A stretch of DNA of 64,000 nucleotides from Phascolarctos cinereus (Eukaryota > Chordata > Mammalia > Diprotodontia > Phascolarctidae), in NCBI RefSeq assembly GCF_002099425.1, contig NW_018344228.1, positions 1 to 64,000 on the forward strand, given 5' to 3'. Below the pieces are notes generated by a model. It was not told where the DNA came from and made no database searches. It saw only the letters and a list, made by a program, of their open reading frames with translations. Shown in pieces: positions 1 to 11,089 of this stretch. Position numbers and translations under genes: made by a program. Position 1 is the stretch's first letter; every line of letters starts with the position of its first letter.

Positions 1-407
1 CAAACCACAAGATGTTCAGAATTCTTGGTTATAGTCCATAGGGCAGGGCCTGACTGGTTAGATTTGCTGGTTTAGGTGAGTTTACACTCTTCCCCACCAG
101 TCTGAGAGCTCATACCCAGGGAGGGATTTTAAAACTGAATGGTCAACTAGGTTTGGGGGGAAGGGAATTATCTCTAGAGCTCCAGGCAGAAGGGTCCCTG
201 CTCCAGGTGAGAAGAGGCACAGTAGGACAGATGACAAGATACATGGGTAGGTTCTGATTTCCTGGTGGATGGTCTAATGGGATTCTCCAAAACTAAGGAT
301 CCACATGCCACAGTAAAGACCCAGGGAAGAAATTTAATGAAGAAATGTCTAAATAACCACTGTAAGGGGAGAGAGAGAATATAGTTAAACTTGGAAAATG
401 TAACAAT
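1..407. other. Unassigned DNA, no gene seen
   Basis: Mixed-composition sequence with no long open frame and no repeat I can name. It may be unique sequence or a very old repeat. Confidence 0.5.
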
Positions 408-506
408 CTGTCCATGCCTCAGTTTCTTTATTTTAAAAAAATGGAAGCAAAGGTGTGGAAACCATGACCAATTAGGCTTCTTTCAGCACTGATTCCATGA
501 TCTTAT
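408..506 (+). repeat. CORE-SINE 3' fragment, CR1/L3-type tail
   Basis: It keeps the CORE-like run TGCCTCAGTTTC, then a tail like CCTTCCAGCTCTGATTCTATGA that marsupial SINEs share with CR1/L3 LINEs. The tRNA-like head is missing. Confidence 0.45.
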
Positions 507-544
507 TCATTCAATGATATAAAAAAGCTTACTTTTTAACGAGG

Positions 545-712
545 TCAAGGCAATAGATAGATAAGTAAATACACAATGCCTATAAGGTTAACCCAGACTG
601 ATTGCAATAGGGAAAGAGTACTGACAACTAGAGATCAAGAAAAGGCCTCAGGTAGAAGGTAGAGCCTGAACTGTGCTTTAAAAGAAATTAAGAATTCTAT
701 ATGGCAGAGATA
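545..712 (-). repeat. L2 LINE 3' fragment, antisense
   Basis: Read antisense, it matches the region upstream of the L2 3' end (GATCAAGAAAAGGCCTC...GTAGAAGGT...AAGAAATTAAGAATTCT). The same block recurs at about 30.05-30.23 kb. It is short and diverged. Confidence 0.45.
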
Positions 713-774
713 ACTCTCTTTGACTAGAGGCCAGGGCCATGGGCATTAGGGCCTCTATTTAAAGAGGGGGCTCA

Positions 775-1028
775 GAACAGTTTTTCTCCCCACTTCCCAC
801 CAGCTATCCTACTTTGGGACTTCCTCAGACCTCTCCATCATGCCCCCCACCCCAGGTACCTTCCCCACCCTCTCCCCTTTTAGCTTCTTTTTGTGTATTA
901 TCTTCCCCAATTAGATTGTGAGCTCCTTAAGGGCAGGGCTGTCTTTGTTTTTATTTATATTTGTATCCCAGTTGCTTAGAACTCTGCCAAGTAGTATGTG
1001 TTTAGTAATTGTTTATTGATTGGTGGAA
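775..1028 (+). repeat. L2-tailed non-autonomous element (MIR3/L2 type)
   Basis: A pyrimidine-rich body leads into the L2 3' end: TTAGATTGTGAGCTCCTTAA, GGGCAGG, then TGTATCCCAG and TTTATTGATTG. Relatives lie at about 7.1-7.5 and 58.8-59.1 kb. It was probably mobilised by L2. Confidence 0.6.
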
Positions 1029-1139
1029 GAGAAAATTCACTCTAGGTGTTGGGAGTCTCTCCTATAAAGACAGAATCAAAAGGTAAAAGGAATATTATGA
1101 ATAGGAAACAGCTATCCTAGCAGGCCAATTTTACCAGAA

Positions 1140-1206
1140 TCTTTGTATTCCTTCCAAAGTCTAGTACAATATTTTACCTATAGTAGGTGATCAGTTCACT
1201 GATTGA
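1140..1206 (+). repeat. L2 3' tail fragment
   Basis: Shows the last part of an L2 tail (TTTGTATTCCTTCCA...ATAGTAGGTGATCAGT...TGATTGATT) with nothing recognisable upstream. Confidence 0.4.
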
Positions 1207-2117
1207 TTAAAAATGGTTCATTCAGGTCTGGATTGAAACCTTCAGAGTAGCCACCAAGTTTCCACTGGATGCTTACTGCTTTTTGGTTATACCCCTAGGG
1301 GTTTAACAAATTAGGCACTGTGGGATGATGAAGTTGATGCCCCTATTAGTCTCTCTCTACACCATCCCTGACTTTATTTCCATATATTTCAGTTTTGCAT
1401 CATCAGATTCTCAGTTTCTCTCATCAGTGCTAGTCTTTTTAATGTGTCTTAGTTCTATACTTCCGATAATTGCTCATTTTATTCCCAGCACCTCATTAGC
1501 CATTTCTCTATAGGCACCAGGCTCTTTTGGGCTCTTGTGTTGTACATTGCTCGACCTATTAATGATACCAGCTCATTTTGTGGCATGTGTTACATCCTGA
1601 AGACATTTACTAAACAGCCAGCAAATCTGCTTTGGTAATCAGGTCAAGTAATTCTAGAAAATTTCCTTTATTGACTGATTCTATGGACTCATCATGGCCT
1701 TTTAGTGCTATTTTTTTTCTGACACAAAAGATAATTACTTCTATTACTGTCCTCAAATAACAATGGGTTTTTTTCCCCTTAGTCTTTGTCTGGAGCTGCC
1801 CATTAGCTCACTGACACCACAATTTCTACAATGTGTGGGCCTATTTTTTTCCTTACAAATTTATTTATCCCCTAATTTCAGCTGGGTTGCAAGCATCTGG
1901 TTTTCAGGCCAGGTCAGCTCTTTCCCCATCCAGATCATCACGGTTTTCAATTTTACATGCCTGACGCTCAGATTCAGACACCACAGATTTTATGCTATGA
2001 CACCAATTTGGGGGCATGAATCCAAAAGCTAGATCTAAAACCAACTTTGTTTTAAATAATTGATCTGAGTTATGTTCATTTCATCACACTTGCTGAGTGT
2101 CACAACCCTACAGATAT
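1207..2117. other. Unassigned DNA, about 0.9 kb
   Basis: Short open frames on both strands do not resemble a protein I recognise. No SINE or LINE landmark is visible. Old transposon sequence is possible but cannot be named from the text alone. Confidence 0.4.
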
Positions 2118-2165
2118 CTCAATCAATCAATCAACAAACATTTATTAGTGTATCCAGCACTGATG
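2118..2165 (-). repeat. L2 3' tail fragment, antisense
   Basis: Tandem TCAA followed by CAAACATTTATTAG is the reverse complement of the L2 terminus. Only about 50 bp remain. Confidence 0.4.
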
Positions 2166-2564
2166 TCTGAAGCTGCTAAACACAGGTCCTGCTTGCATTG
2201 ATTCTTAGCAAATAGATTGCTGGTCAAAGGTGGTCAGATTACATAAGAAAAAATAGGAAAGCTCACTAGAGAAGGAACTACTTAGGAGCGCAAACAGGCA
2301 CTTGACTGCAACAGTTAACAGCAGGAGTTGCCAGTAAGAACCACAGAGATTGTTCTGTATCTCAGTTTCCATAAAAATGATACAGTAACCCACAAGATTG
2401 TGATGTGTGCCTCCTTTTTTCAGAGCCAATCATTTACTACTTGTGCATAAATTAACAACTAGTACCCCTGTGAGAAGAGAAGGTGAAACAGCTAGAGAAA
2501 TATACTTCTGCTTCTTCTGCCTCTTCCTCTTCTACTTTTATTTCTTGTTCTGCATATATCACTG
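2166..2564. other. Unassigned DNA
   Basis: About 400 bp with no recognisable gene or repeat before the SINE insertion that follows. Confidence 0.4.
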
Positions 2565-2578
2565 AAATCAATATTTCT

Positions 2579-2590
2579 CTTCTTTCTTTC

Positions 2591-2622
<32 letters not shown>

Positions 2623-2755
2623 TTCTTTCTTTCTTTCTTTCTTTTTTTTTTTAGGCAATTGGGGTTAAGTGACTTGCCCAGGGTCACACAGCTAATAAGT
2701 GATAAGTGTTTAGTCTGAGGCCGGATTTGAACTTAGGTCCTCCTGACTTCAGGGC
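2579..2755 (-). mobile_element. tRNA-derived SINE (SINE1 type) with expanded poly(A) tail
   Basis: In reverse orientation it carries the GACTTGCCCAGGGTCACACA CORE-like block and a degenerate tail grown into (TTTC)n at about 2582-2652. A perfect 14-bp target-site duplication, AAATCAATATTTCT, lies at 2565-2578 and 2756-2769, fixing the ends. The poly(A) tail and TSD indicate L1-mediated insertion. It is truncated at the tRNA-like head. Confidence 0.8.
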
Positions 2756-2858
2756 AAATCAATATTTCTATTGCTTGTGGAAAGAGCATTACTGTTAACT
2801 GTCCTGTGGCTCTACACATATTTCCTGGGATTTCTGAGACCAAACACCCTTTCCTAAA

Positions 2859-3118
2859 ATTGTTGTTGTTATTGTTGTTGTTGAGTCATTTCAGTTGTGT
2901 CCCACTCTTCATGACTCCATTTGGGGTTTTCTCGGCAAACATATTGGTGTGTTTTGCCATTTTATTTTCTCCAGATCATTTTACAGATGAAGAAAGGGAG
3001 GCAAAGAGAGTTAAGCTACTAGGCCAGGGTCACATAGCTATTAAATGAGGTCAGATTTGAATATAGGCCTTCCTGACTCCAGGCCTGGAGCTCTATCCAC
3101 TGTACCACCCAGCTGCCT
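2859..3118 (-). repeat. MAR1-type CORE-SINE, antisense
   Basis: Read antisense: tRNA-like head (GGTGGTACAGTGGATAGAGC), CORE (GTGACCCTGGCC), then the RTE/Bov-B-type tail ending in (CAA)n, seen here as TTGTTGTTGTT. Nearly full length. Confidence 0.75.
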
Positions 3119-3120
3119 TT

Positions 3121-3278
3121 AAGTACCTTCCCTAACTACCTCTCCCCAATATGCATTGTCTTTCCATTAAATGTAAACTCTTTGAGGGCAAGAATTCTCA
3201 CTTTCTTATTTGTATCCCCAACAACTAGCACATTGCCTGGCATACAGTAAGAACTCAATAAATGCTTTTTAAGTTATT
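3121..3278 (+). repeat. L2 3' tail
   Basis: AAATGTAAACTCTTTGAGGG, then TTTGTATCCCCA, GCCTGGCATACAGTAAGAAC and TCAATAAATG are the L2 3' end. Confidence 0.6.
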
Positions 3279-3289
3279 TATTCAACATT

Positions 3290-3475
3290 AAAAAAATGAT
3301 GACTATGAAGAATTCAGAAGAACTTGGAAAGATTTATATAAACTGATAGAGATTGAAGGAAATAAAACCAAGAAAACCATTTATATGATGACCACAGCAA
3401 AGGAAAACAACACTGAAGGAATTTAGGACTCATCATTGCAGGGGCCAATGATGATGAAGCCCACCTACTGCAATG
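3290..3475 (+). repeat. Old L1 LINE, end of ORF2 / 3' UTR fragment
   Basis: GACTATGAAGAATTCAGAAG, then a block with GATGACC and GGACTCATCATTGC, matches the older marsupial L1 3' region. A longer relative lies at 20.5-21.0 kb. Confidence 0.45.
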
Positions 3476-3755
3476 GTCAGTCAGTAAACATGGATTAGGT
3501 ACTTTCTATGTGCCAGGCACTATGCTAAGTGCTAGAGATGCAAAGAAAGATAAATGACAGTCTCTGCTGTCAAGGAACTCACAGTTTAATGGAGAGACTT
3601 ATGCAAATGACAATGTGCATAAAAGCTATATGTAGGATAAATTGTAAATAATCAGCAGAGGGAAAGCACTAGAGATATGGGAGATTTAAAAAAAAAGGCT
3701 TCCTGTAGAAGTTGGAATTTTAGCTTGGCCTACAAGGAAACCAGTAAGCAGAAAT

Positions 3756-3819
<64 letters not shown>

Positions 3820-4370
3820 TGCATCCTAGATGTGGGGGACAGTCACTGAAAATGCCTGGAGTTGGGAGATGGAGTGTCGTTTTCAAAGAAGACAGTCTCA
3901 CTGAATTAAAGACTATGTGGTGGTGGTGGGAGGAGGTGTAAAGTATAAGGACTTGCAAAGTGGCAGATTATAAACTACTTTAAACATCAGAGGATTTTAC
4001 ATATGATCATGGTGGTGATAGGGAGCCTCTGGAGTTTACTGAGTAGGGGACAGTGACATAGTATGATGTAAGTCTGACTTTAGGAAGATCAATTTGACAA
4101 CTGAGGAGAGGAGAAATTTGTGGGATGCTGAACAGACATCAGGCTATTGTGATAGACCACTGAGGTAACAAGAGCTGTACCAGGGTGGTAGAAGGGTCAG
4201 AGGAGAGGAGGGGCATAGGGAGGAGATATTACAAAGATAAGATCAACAGGTCTCAGCAACAGATTGGACATGGAGGTGGAGGAGGAGGGAGGAAAGGGGA
4301 GAGAGAGTGAGGAATCAAATATGAAACTTAGGTTTTAAGCATGGATGATAAGGCACAGTTTTAGAAGTGG
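3476..4370 (-). repeat. L2 LINE 3' end, antisense
   Basis: From the tail (TATGTGCCAGGCACTATGCT) it runs through GGCTTCCTGTAGAAG, GAAAATGCCTGGAGT and ATAGGGAGCCTCTGGAGTT, the reverse complement of L2 C-terminal coding and 3' UTR sequence. A (GA)n array has expanded inside it. Diverged and non-functional. Confidence 0.65.
3759..3815. repeat. (GA)n microsatellite
   Basis: 57 bp of perfect GA dinucleotide inside an antisense L2, where the element's own sequence is purine-rich. Confidence 0.97.
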
Positions 4371-4469
4371 CTAACACATTGAGTTGGTTTACTTAGTTGT
4401 ACTTATTTGTTACAAGGAAGGGACATACTGAGTAGATGGAAAGTAACTTAGGGAGTAAGGAAGGTGTTA

Positions 4470-4826
4470 GAAGCTGAAAGAGCTAAGCATGTTTGGTCTT
4501 AGAGAAGATTTAGGAGAGACAAGAGTACTGTCTTCAGATATCTGAAGTGCTGTCAGATGCAGATTCACTCAGCTTGTCTCTAGCATACAGTAATAAGATC
4601 AATGTGTGACAACAGATTTGTGCTCACTAAAAGGACAAATTGCTAAAAGTGAGAACTGTCCCAAACTGAAATGAGTTGCCTTGGGAGGCAGTGAGTTTTC
4701 TGTCACTGGATTTCTTCAAGGGTAGGTTGGATGACCACATGTCAGGGACATAATAGAAGGATCTATGATTCACATATAAGCTGGACCAGATGGCCTCCAA
4801 GTTCCTTTCCAACTTTCAGGATCTGT
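4470..4826 (+). repeat. CR1/L3 LINE 3' end
   Basis: Blocks in CR1 order: AAAGAGCTAAGCATGTTTGG, GAGTTGCCTTGGGAGGCAGT, AAGGGTAGGTTGGATGACCA, GGACCAGATGGCCTCCAAGT, then TTTCCAACTTTCAGGATCTG. These match the C-terminal ORF2 and 3' end. Confidence 0.65.
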
Positions 4827-5859
4827 GGCTATTATTTTAACCTAAAACCAGGCACCTATTAGAAAATCCTAACTCATGAGGGAGACTCAAACATGTAAAT
4901 AAGACACTGTCTATATGCCACCCCTAACTGCATCATTATTCTCGTCAAATGCCTCATAGTGGATGGTTGCAAAATGTTTCCAGATGTAATACTTGGTGGA
5001 ATAAATCATCCAAGGTCCCTCTACCCAGCAGTGCAATTGGCATATGTGAAATGTTTGGACTCCATGAAGACAGGTTGTCACTGATTGGTACTCCTCAAAG
5101 TTATGATCAGAACAGTAACTTCTGCCACCCAACATGCACAGACAGCTTCAATTATTACATGATTTTGGTCTAGGATTGAAGATTTTCCTATACATTTACC
5201 AGCATGCACCATCTGGCCTTCTTGGAACAGATTATTTGGCTTACCAATGAATTGTGTTCACTGTACATTAACTGCCTTTCACTCATCAAAAAAATAATGT
5301 TCTTCTAAGAGATGAATCTAATGGAAGAAACCCCAATCTCTACCCTCTGTTTATAAAAACTAGCTTTATCCTTCTGTATTTCTTGAAGCTACTAAAGGGA
5401 GACTTTGAACCATGTTAAGAGTAGATTTGTCATGGTCTTAGCATCCCTAGAAAGTTTGATCAATTTCAGTTGCCCATAGTCAAGGCTTCATTTCCCGCAT
5501 TCACTTCAGGCCTATGTTCAACGTGCCTGTTAAGCTTAACTGCTCTTTGGTCTATGGAGGACCACCCTTAGTTCACCACATGGAAGCTGTTTGGATATCT
5601 AGCCTCCCTTTCCCTCACTGCCTATACTCTGTGGTTCTGTCTTTCCAACAACATTGGCTTTGCTCTTAAGGAGTGGCAATGTTCCAGGACCCCACGGTTC
5701 TTGCTGCTGTGGATAAGCCCAAGACCTAACCACATTTGTGGAACCAAAAGCTAAATGGGCAACTTGCCCAAGCTTTGGAACTCTACCACATCATATTGAA
5801 AACAAATGCTCCTAGGTCTGCTATCTATTTTGTGCTCATTTCTGTCATGAAAGTGCCTA
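4827..5859. other. Unassigned DNA, about 1 kb
   Basis: No repeat family recognised. Opposed open frames of 74 codons at 4911-5135 (-) and 4949-5173 (+) have no identifiable domain, and no splice pattern or codon signal is visible. Confidence 0.4.
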
Positions 5860-6200
5860 TAACCCATTCAATTCAATTTGACATCTATTTAAGCACTTAT
5901 AATTCCTAGGGAAAACAATCCCAGTTTAATTGGGTTAACAATACAACACAACAAAGTATAATACAATATCATATAAGGACATTTATTAATGACAGTGCAG
6001 AAGGCTGTGTTAGGAGGTAAAGATGGTACAGAATTTAGACCATACACAGTCCCTGCCCTCTTAGAGTTTATGGTCTAATTGGAGAATAAGACAACAGTAC
6101 CTATCTTAGACCAAATAAGCCAAGAAACAATATTACAAAGCTATACAAAGCAAAGTATCATGTGTTGGTTGTTACCAGTTGGAAAAGGTAGTTAAGGCTG
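5860..6200 (-). repeat. Diverged L2 3' fragment, antisense
   Basis: Contains an L2-tail-like stretch near 5865-5910, then TACACAGTCCCTGCCCTCTT and AGAGTTTATGGTCTAATTGG, typical of the antisense L2/MIR3 3' region. AT-rich filler separates the parts. Confidence 0.4.
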
Positions 6201-7062
6201 CCTGAAAGATTTCAGTCAGTCAGTAAGCATTTATTAAGCTCTTAATATGTGGCAGGCACAGTGCTAAATGCTGGGGATATAAAGAAAGGCAAAATCACAG
6301 TCCCTGCCCCCAAGGCAAATACCTAGGTACAGAAAGGATATGAATATCTAAATCTGTGAGGGAAGGTACTAGCATTGGAGGGATACTGGGAAAGTCCTCC
6401 TACAGAAGTTAAGATTTAAATAGTCTTGAACGAAGACCGGGAAGTGACAAGACATCAACAAAGAGGGAGAGCAACCCAGGCATGATGGACAGGCAGTGCA
6501 AAGAAAGGAGACACAGAGCTGTGTGTGAAGAAAAGCCAATAGGCCAAGGATATAATGTATAAAAATGGATGAAAAGAATAGGTGGTGAAGGGCTCTAAGT
6601 ATTAGACATTTTTTTAAATCCTGAAGGCAATAGGGAGTCACTAGAGTTTATTGGTCAGACCTACACTTTAAGAAAATCACTTTGAGAGCTGAGTGGAAGA
6701 TGAATTGGAGTGGGGAAAGACTTGAGTCAGGAAGATCCACCAAAAGGCTATTTTAATACTATAGGTGAGAGGTAACGAAGCCATATAATGGGATGATGGT
6801 TGTAGGAATGGAGAGAAAGATATAGAGATATAGATACAGAGATGGAGATAATAGAGATATTATAAAGGTAGACACAATAAGATTTGATATCAGATTAGAT
6901 GTGTTGGGTAAATTAGAGTGAAGAGTTGAAGTTGACACCATGACTGAGAGTCAGGGCTACTGGAAGGATGGTGGTATTCTTGACAGTAATAGAAAAGATA
7001 TGAAGAAGTGAGAGTTGTAGGGGAAAGATCATGAGTTCTATTTTCAACATGTCGAGTTTGAG

Positions 7063-7507
7063 ATTCTTGTATCTACATCATTTCCCACAAGCTACACTAC
7101 TTGGACTAGACTCCACCATGATCATGCCTCCAGAAAACCTCATCATCCTTCCAGGTTGCATTAGCTCTGGTGCTCATATCTCACCAGTACTTTCAGCACC
7201 CTCTGCCCCTCTGATAGGAGGACAGAGCAAAGAACTCCTCCCAAAGCCTCCATTTCAAGAGGGTTCCCAGTCTAGCCAGCTCTTCTTTTCTGATCAGCGG
7301 TGCTCCTTAGACTGGATTCCACTATGCCTCCTGTGCTGGGGACCTTTTTTTTTCCCTTCTGCTTTTCAACTCCTTTTTGCATGTTGTCTTCCCCCAATAG
7401 ATTGTAAGCTCCTTGAGGGCAGGTACCATCTTTCTTTTTTTAATCCCCAGTGCTTATCACGATGCCTGGAACATATTGGGTGCTTAATAAATGTTTATTG
7501 ACCAACT
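7063..7507 (+). mobile_element. L2-tailed non-autonomous element inserted in antisense L2
   Basis: Orientation flips to plus at about 7063. The insert ends with AATAGATTGTAAGCTCCTTG, ATCCCCAGTGCTTATC, then GTGCTTAATAAATGTTTATT, the L2 3' end. The host L2 resumes directly after, so this is a nested insertion. The 156-codon open frame across it is not a gene. Confidence 0.6.
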
Positions 7508-8058
7508 GGCTCTCAAGATATTCAGGAAGGCAGTTGGTGATGCAAAACTAGAACTCAAGAGAGATTAGGGTTGGCTATATAGATCTGAGAATCATCTGAA
7601 CTCATGAGTAAGATAAAGTCACAAAGCAAGATAGTGCAGAGGGGGGGAAAAAATAAGAGGGTCCAGCACAGCCTTGAGGGACACCCACAGTTAGTCATCA
7701 TGACTTGGATGATGACCTAGCAAAGGAGATTGAGAAAGAGCAGTCAGCCATGCAGAAAGAGAACCAGGAGAAAGCTGTGTCATGAAAACCTAGGGAAAGA
7801 GGAGATGGTGGCTGACTGTCAAACACTGCAGAGAAGTCAAAGAGAAAAGGGCATTCGATTCAACAGCTAAGGGATCATTTGTAACTTTGGAGAAAGCAGT
7901 TTTGGTTGAACGATGAGGTTGGAAGCCAGATCACAGATCTGAGAAGCAAGTAAGAATAACTAAACTAGAGGCACTTAGTGTAGATGGCTTTCTCTAGAGG
8001 TTTAGCCAAGAAGTGGAAAAGAGCTAGAGGACAAGACTGAGAGGGGATTGATCTAATC

Positions 8059-8157
8059 CAGGGTGGGAAACTTGCAGCCTTGAGGCCACATGTGGCCCTC
8101 TAGGTCCTCAAGTGTGGCCCTTTGACTGAATCCAAAGGGATTTGTTCTGCTCAAATT
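8059..8157. mobile_element. hAT-type non-autonomous DNA transposon fragment
   Basis: Starts CAGGGTGGGAAACTTGCAG and contains GGCCACATGTGGCCCTCTAG and GTGGCCCTTTGACTGAATCC, hallmarks of an abundant marsupial Charlie-like hAT element. Most of the right half is missing. It interrupts the antisense L2. Confidence 0.6.
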
Positions 8158-8370
8158 AGGGTTTCTTAAGGCTGAAGGAAATATGGATATATTTGTAAAC
8201 ATCAGAGTAGGAACTAGTTGATAGGGAGAGATTAAAGATTAAATAGTGAGAAGAATAGTTGGTGCAATTTTCTGGAAAAGAAGAGAGAGGAGAGGAGAAA
8301 GGATGCATGTAGAGGGGCTTGTTATATGAAAGTTGAACTAGACTTTAAGGGATGGGTAGAATTCAAGTGG

Positions 8371-8615
8371 GATAGCTAGGTGGTATAGTGGATAGAGTGC
8401 TGGTCCTGGAGTCAGGAAGACCCGAATTCAAATCTGGCCTCAGACACTTACTAGCTGTGTGACCCTGGGCAAGTCTCTTAACCCTGTTTGCCTCATTTCC
8501 TCATCTGTAAAATGAGCTGGAGAAGGATATGGCAAATCACTCCAACATCTTTGCCAAGAAAACCCCAAATGGGGTCCTGAAGAGTTGGGCACAACTGAAA
8601 CAGCTGCACAATAAG
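8371..8615 (+). mobile_element. MAR1-type CORE-SINE, full length
   Basis: tRNA-like head from GATAGCTAGGTGGTATAGTG, B-box-like GAATTCAAATC, CORE GTGTGACCCTGGGCAAGTC, then the RTE/Bov-B-like tail with GGGGTCCTGAAGAGTTGGGC and ACAACTGAAACAGC. An imperfect TSD, GAATTCAA plus 2-3 bp, lies at 8359-8370 and 8616-8627. Confidence 0.85.
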
Positions 8616-8904
8616 GAATTCAACTGCCCAGATGATGTTAGGTGATGTTTGAATCCTGCCTAGACCTTTACTTATTTCAATAGTTCAAAGATCTATTATT
8701 CTGCTGGTCTGTGTATGTCTTCCATCATTACTGATAGGAACCCTCTCTGCCTTAGTTGACCATCTTTATGAGCTACTGTAGCAGAAAAATAAAGTCACCA
8801 CCACCTGTCCAACATCTGGGTGATGAGTCTCTCAGACCTGAGACACAGCAGTAATCATCAGAACATTGATTCAAATCTGAAATGAATTCTATAAGCCATT
8901 AGGT
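8616..8904. other. Unassigned spacer
   Basis: No gene or recognisable repeat seen between the MAR1 and an antisense MIR fragment. Confidence 0.4.
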
Positions 8905-9105
8905 CCAAACCTGCCATTTTACAGATAAGGAAATCAACCCTGTTTAGTAGGCAAGGAAAATATCATTGTCACTATTTTATGGATGAGGAAACTAAGGCCC
9001 ACATATGTGTCTTACCTAACATGGCACAGCTAGCATAGCAAGTACTAGAACCAAAGACTCTTGGGAGTTCATTGCAGTGCCCCCATCTCCACGCTGCATG
9101 CTAGT
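8905..9105 (-). repeat. MIR-like CORE-SINE pieces, antisense
   Basis: Two adjacent antisense CORE segments, CATTTTACAGATAAGGAAAT and TTTTATGGATGAGGAAACTA, suggest two overlapping or duplicated old SINEs. Confidence 0.45.
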
Positions 9106-9149
9106 ACTTACCCTTGGATCAAGTTGGTCGGTTCAGTTATAAGGTTACA

Positions 9150-9375
9150 CTGGAAATAATAGTGTTGGACTTGGAGTCAGGACATCATGGCAAATCCCAC
9201 CTCTGACATTTACTAGCTGTGCTACCCAGGGGCAAGTCACTTAATAGCTCTAAGGTTTAGTTTCCTCTGTAAAATAGTGATAGTAATAATACCCATCTCT
9301 TAGGGCTATTGTAAGGAACAAATGAGATAATATATACAAAGTGCTTAAGAAATCTTAAGTTGATATATCAATATC
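9150..9375 (+). repeat. MIR/Ther-1 SINE
   Basis: TTGGACTTGGAGTCAGGA head, TTACTAGCTGTG, CORE GGCAAGTCACTTAA, then AATACCCATCTCTTAGGGCT and ATGAGATAATATATACAAAG, the MIR order. Confidence 0.7.
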
Positions 9376-10564
9376 AGCTCTTCATTATTTCTGTCTTTGT
9401 CTCTCTCCCCCCCAGAAATAACTATATAGTTATATAGATGTTATTTTATTGTTAGGTCATTCATAGCTCCTGGGTGATTTAGTTCTTTAAAAGAAATATG
9501 CACTATTTTAAAGACCAACTTTTAAAGGAGATTATTCCATTCTTTCAGTGACAGACATTCTTCTTATACTTAAAATGGTCTGTGCCTACTGGCTAGACCA
9601 AGATATTCCCTAGCAGCAGGAAAAAAATGGCAAAGGACAAGATTTTGGGGGAGGGGGTATTGGAGGGAGAGTATATTTGCAATACTTTTCTTGGCATTAT
9701 ATGACACCATTAGTTATGCTGACTTGATTCCTTGACATTCCTTTGTTGAAAAAAAAATAACCCAAATTACTCCTTGCTCTTGTGGGCAAGATGAGTGTGA
9801 GGGACATACACTTTAAAGGGACTCTTCAGTTACTGTGCTGACATGTGGCAATTCTGTGGAAACAAATGCTCATTACCTAGGAGCCTGTCCTCAGCCCCGA
9901 TATGACACAATTAGCAAATGTCACCACTGAGTTTCTTGTGGAGACATCTTCATGGATCACAAACAGCCCAAATCAGTGCATTGAAATGAGCTACGATAAT
10001 CTGTTTCTCATGGCAACCCAAGAACCAAAGTCAAATCTTTCCTATTTTTTTCCCTTCCTTTTTTTTTTTTCCAACAGGAAGCCTAGCTTCCCCACTGACT
10101 GCGCTGTAGTCTCCTATATTCTTTTTGGCTGTTCCCTTGTATAAGAAGAGCTCTAAAACTCATCCTTCCAGTTTTACCACCTTCTCCACAAAATGGATTT
10201 TGTTTTTTATTGCATTTTTCATGCTCAAGGTATCCCAAAGCAATTTACAGTAATGAGTTTCAAATCTGGGTTTGTGGTGGCTCTGCAGGCAATCATGTTA
10301 GCCATTATGCATTCAGCTCCAGCTTACACTCAGCCCTGAAATTAAAATCTGTTTTATCGAGAGAAGGGATGTCTATTGGGAGACTGAGGTAATTCTCTTT
10401 TATTTTTTTTTCTTTCTCACCCCCCCCCATCACCTGCACAGGAAAGTACACCTGCACCAGCAACTGTCAGTTGGAACTAATCATGCCTGCTCTGTATCTA
10501 CTGCACAGAGATACTTGTTGACTTTTTTTTAATGATCAATGTAAAATGCATGGAACTTAAATAT
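9376..10564. other. Low-repeat interval, possible conserved non-coding DNA
   Basis: About 1.2 kb with almost no recognisable transposon sequence. Balanced-composition parts at about 9700-9920 and 10190-10400 contrast with flanking repeat debris. No codon-like frame or splice pair persuaded me of an exon. Low repeat density is the only evidence. Confidence 0.3.
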
Positions 10565-10800
10565 GCAACTGGGTGTAATGGATAGAAAGTTGACCTTGGT
10601 GTCAGGAAAACCTGGGTTCAAATCTCACTTCTAACACCTAACAGCTGTGTATTACCTCAAGCAAATCACCTCATCCCTCAATTCCCCACAGTTTTCTAAG
10701 ATCATAAATTGCAGAGGAACTGTAGTTTTGCATGAGAAGAGGAAGTTTCCTCTCTGTGTCTTCTCTGTCCCAAAGAAATCACAGGTTTGGTTTGAAATCA
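10565..10800 (+). repeat. CORE-SINE with distinctive tail
   Basis: tRNA-like head (GGTTCAAATCTCAC) and a diverged CORE are followed by a non-MIR tail: ATAAATTGCAGAGGAAC, then CCAAAGAAATCACAGGTTTG. The same tail occurs at 17290, 32455 and 46725. Confidence 0.55.
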
Positions 10801-11089
10801 ATTTTTAAAGTGCATGGAGCAACTTGGAAATGAGCCAATTCAAAGAATCAAACAGGCAAATTACATCAATGTCACCAATTTCTTAAGCTCTGGATATGAA
10901 CAACAGCTCTGAGAAAGGCCTTCAGGAATCTTCAGAAAGACTAAAATATCTTTATGGAAGAAGGAAAGAGGTGAAATGAAAAGAGAGAGAAGGACAGAGA
11001 AGGAGAACAGTTATAGGCTGTCAATGGAATAAGATCCATTTGGAAGATTTCGATGTTCTGACTCATCTTTGGCTATGCAGAATCAAAAA

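Larger units (their letters stand above)
6206..8345 (-). repeat. L2 LINE, about 2 kb, antisense, with nested insertions
   Basis: This is the longest antisense L2. It starts with the terminal CAGTCAGTCAGTAAGCATTT and runs through 3' UTR and reverse-transcriptase-region blocks. Examples are GGCAATAGGGAGTCACTAGA, TTTTCAACATGTCGAGTTTG, TTGAGGGACACCCACAGTTA and TTGGTTGAACGATGAGGTTG. It is split by an L2-tailed element at 7063-7507 and a hAT fragment at 8059-8157; L2 sequence resumes after each. A (TAGA)-rich stretch lies at about 6825-6860. It serves as the reference for the inverted arms near 54-56 kb. Confidence 0.7.

Noticed and set aside
4911-5173. Opposed 74-codon frames as a small gene
   Set aside because: Both strands are open, no domain or initiation/splice context, and no basis for choosing either.
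7031-7501. 156-codon open frame
   Set aside because: Spans the junction of an antisense L2 and an L2-tailed insertion; no domain.
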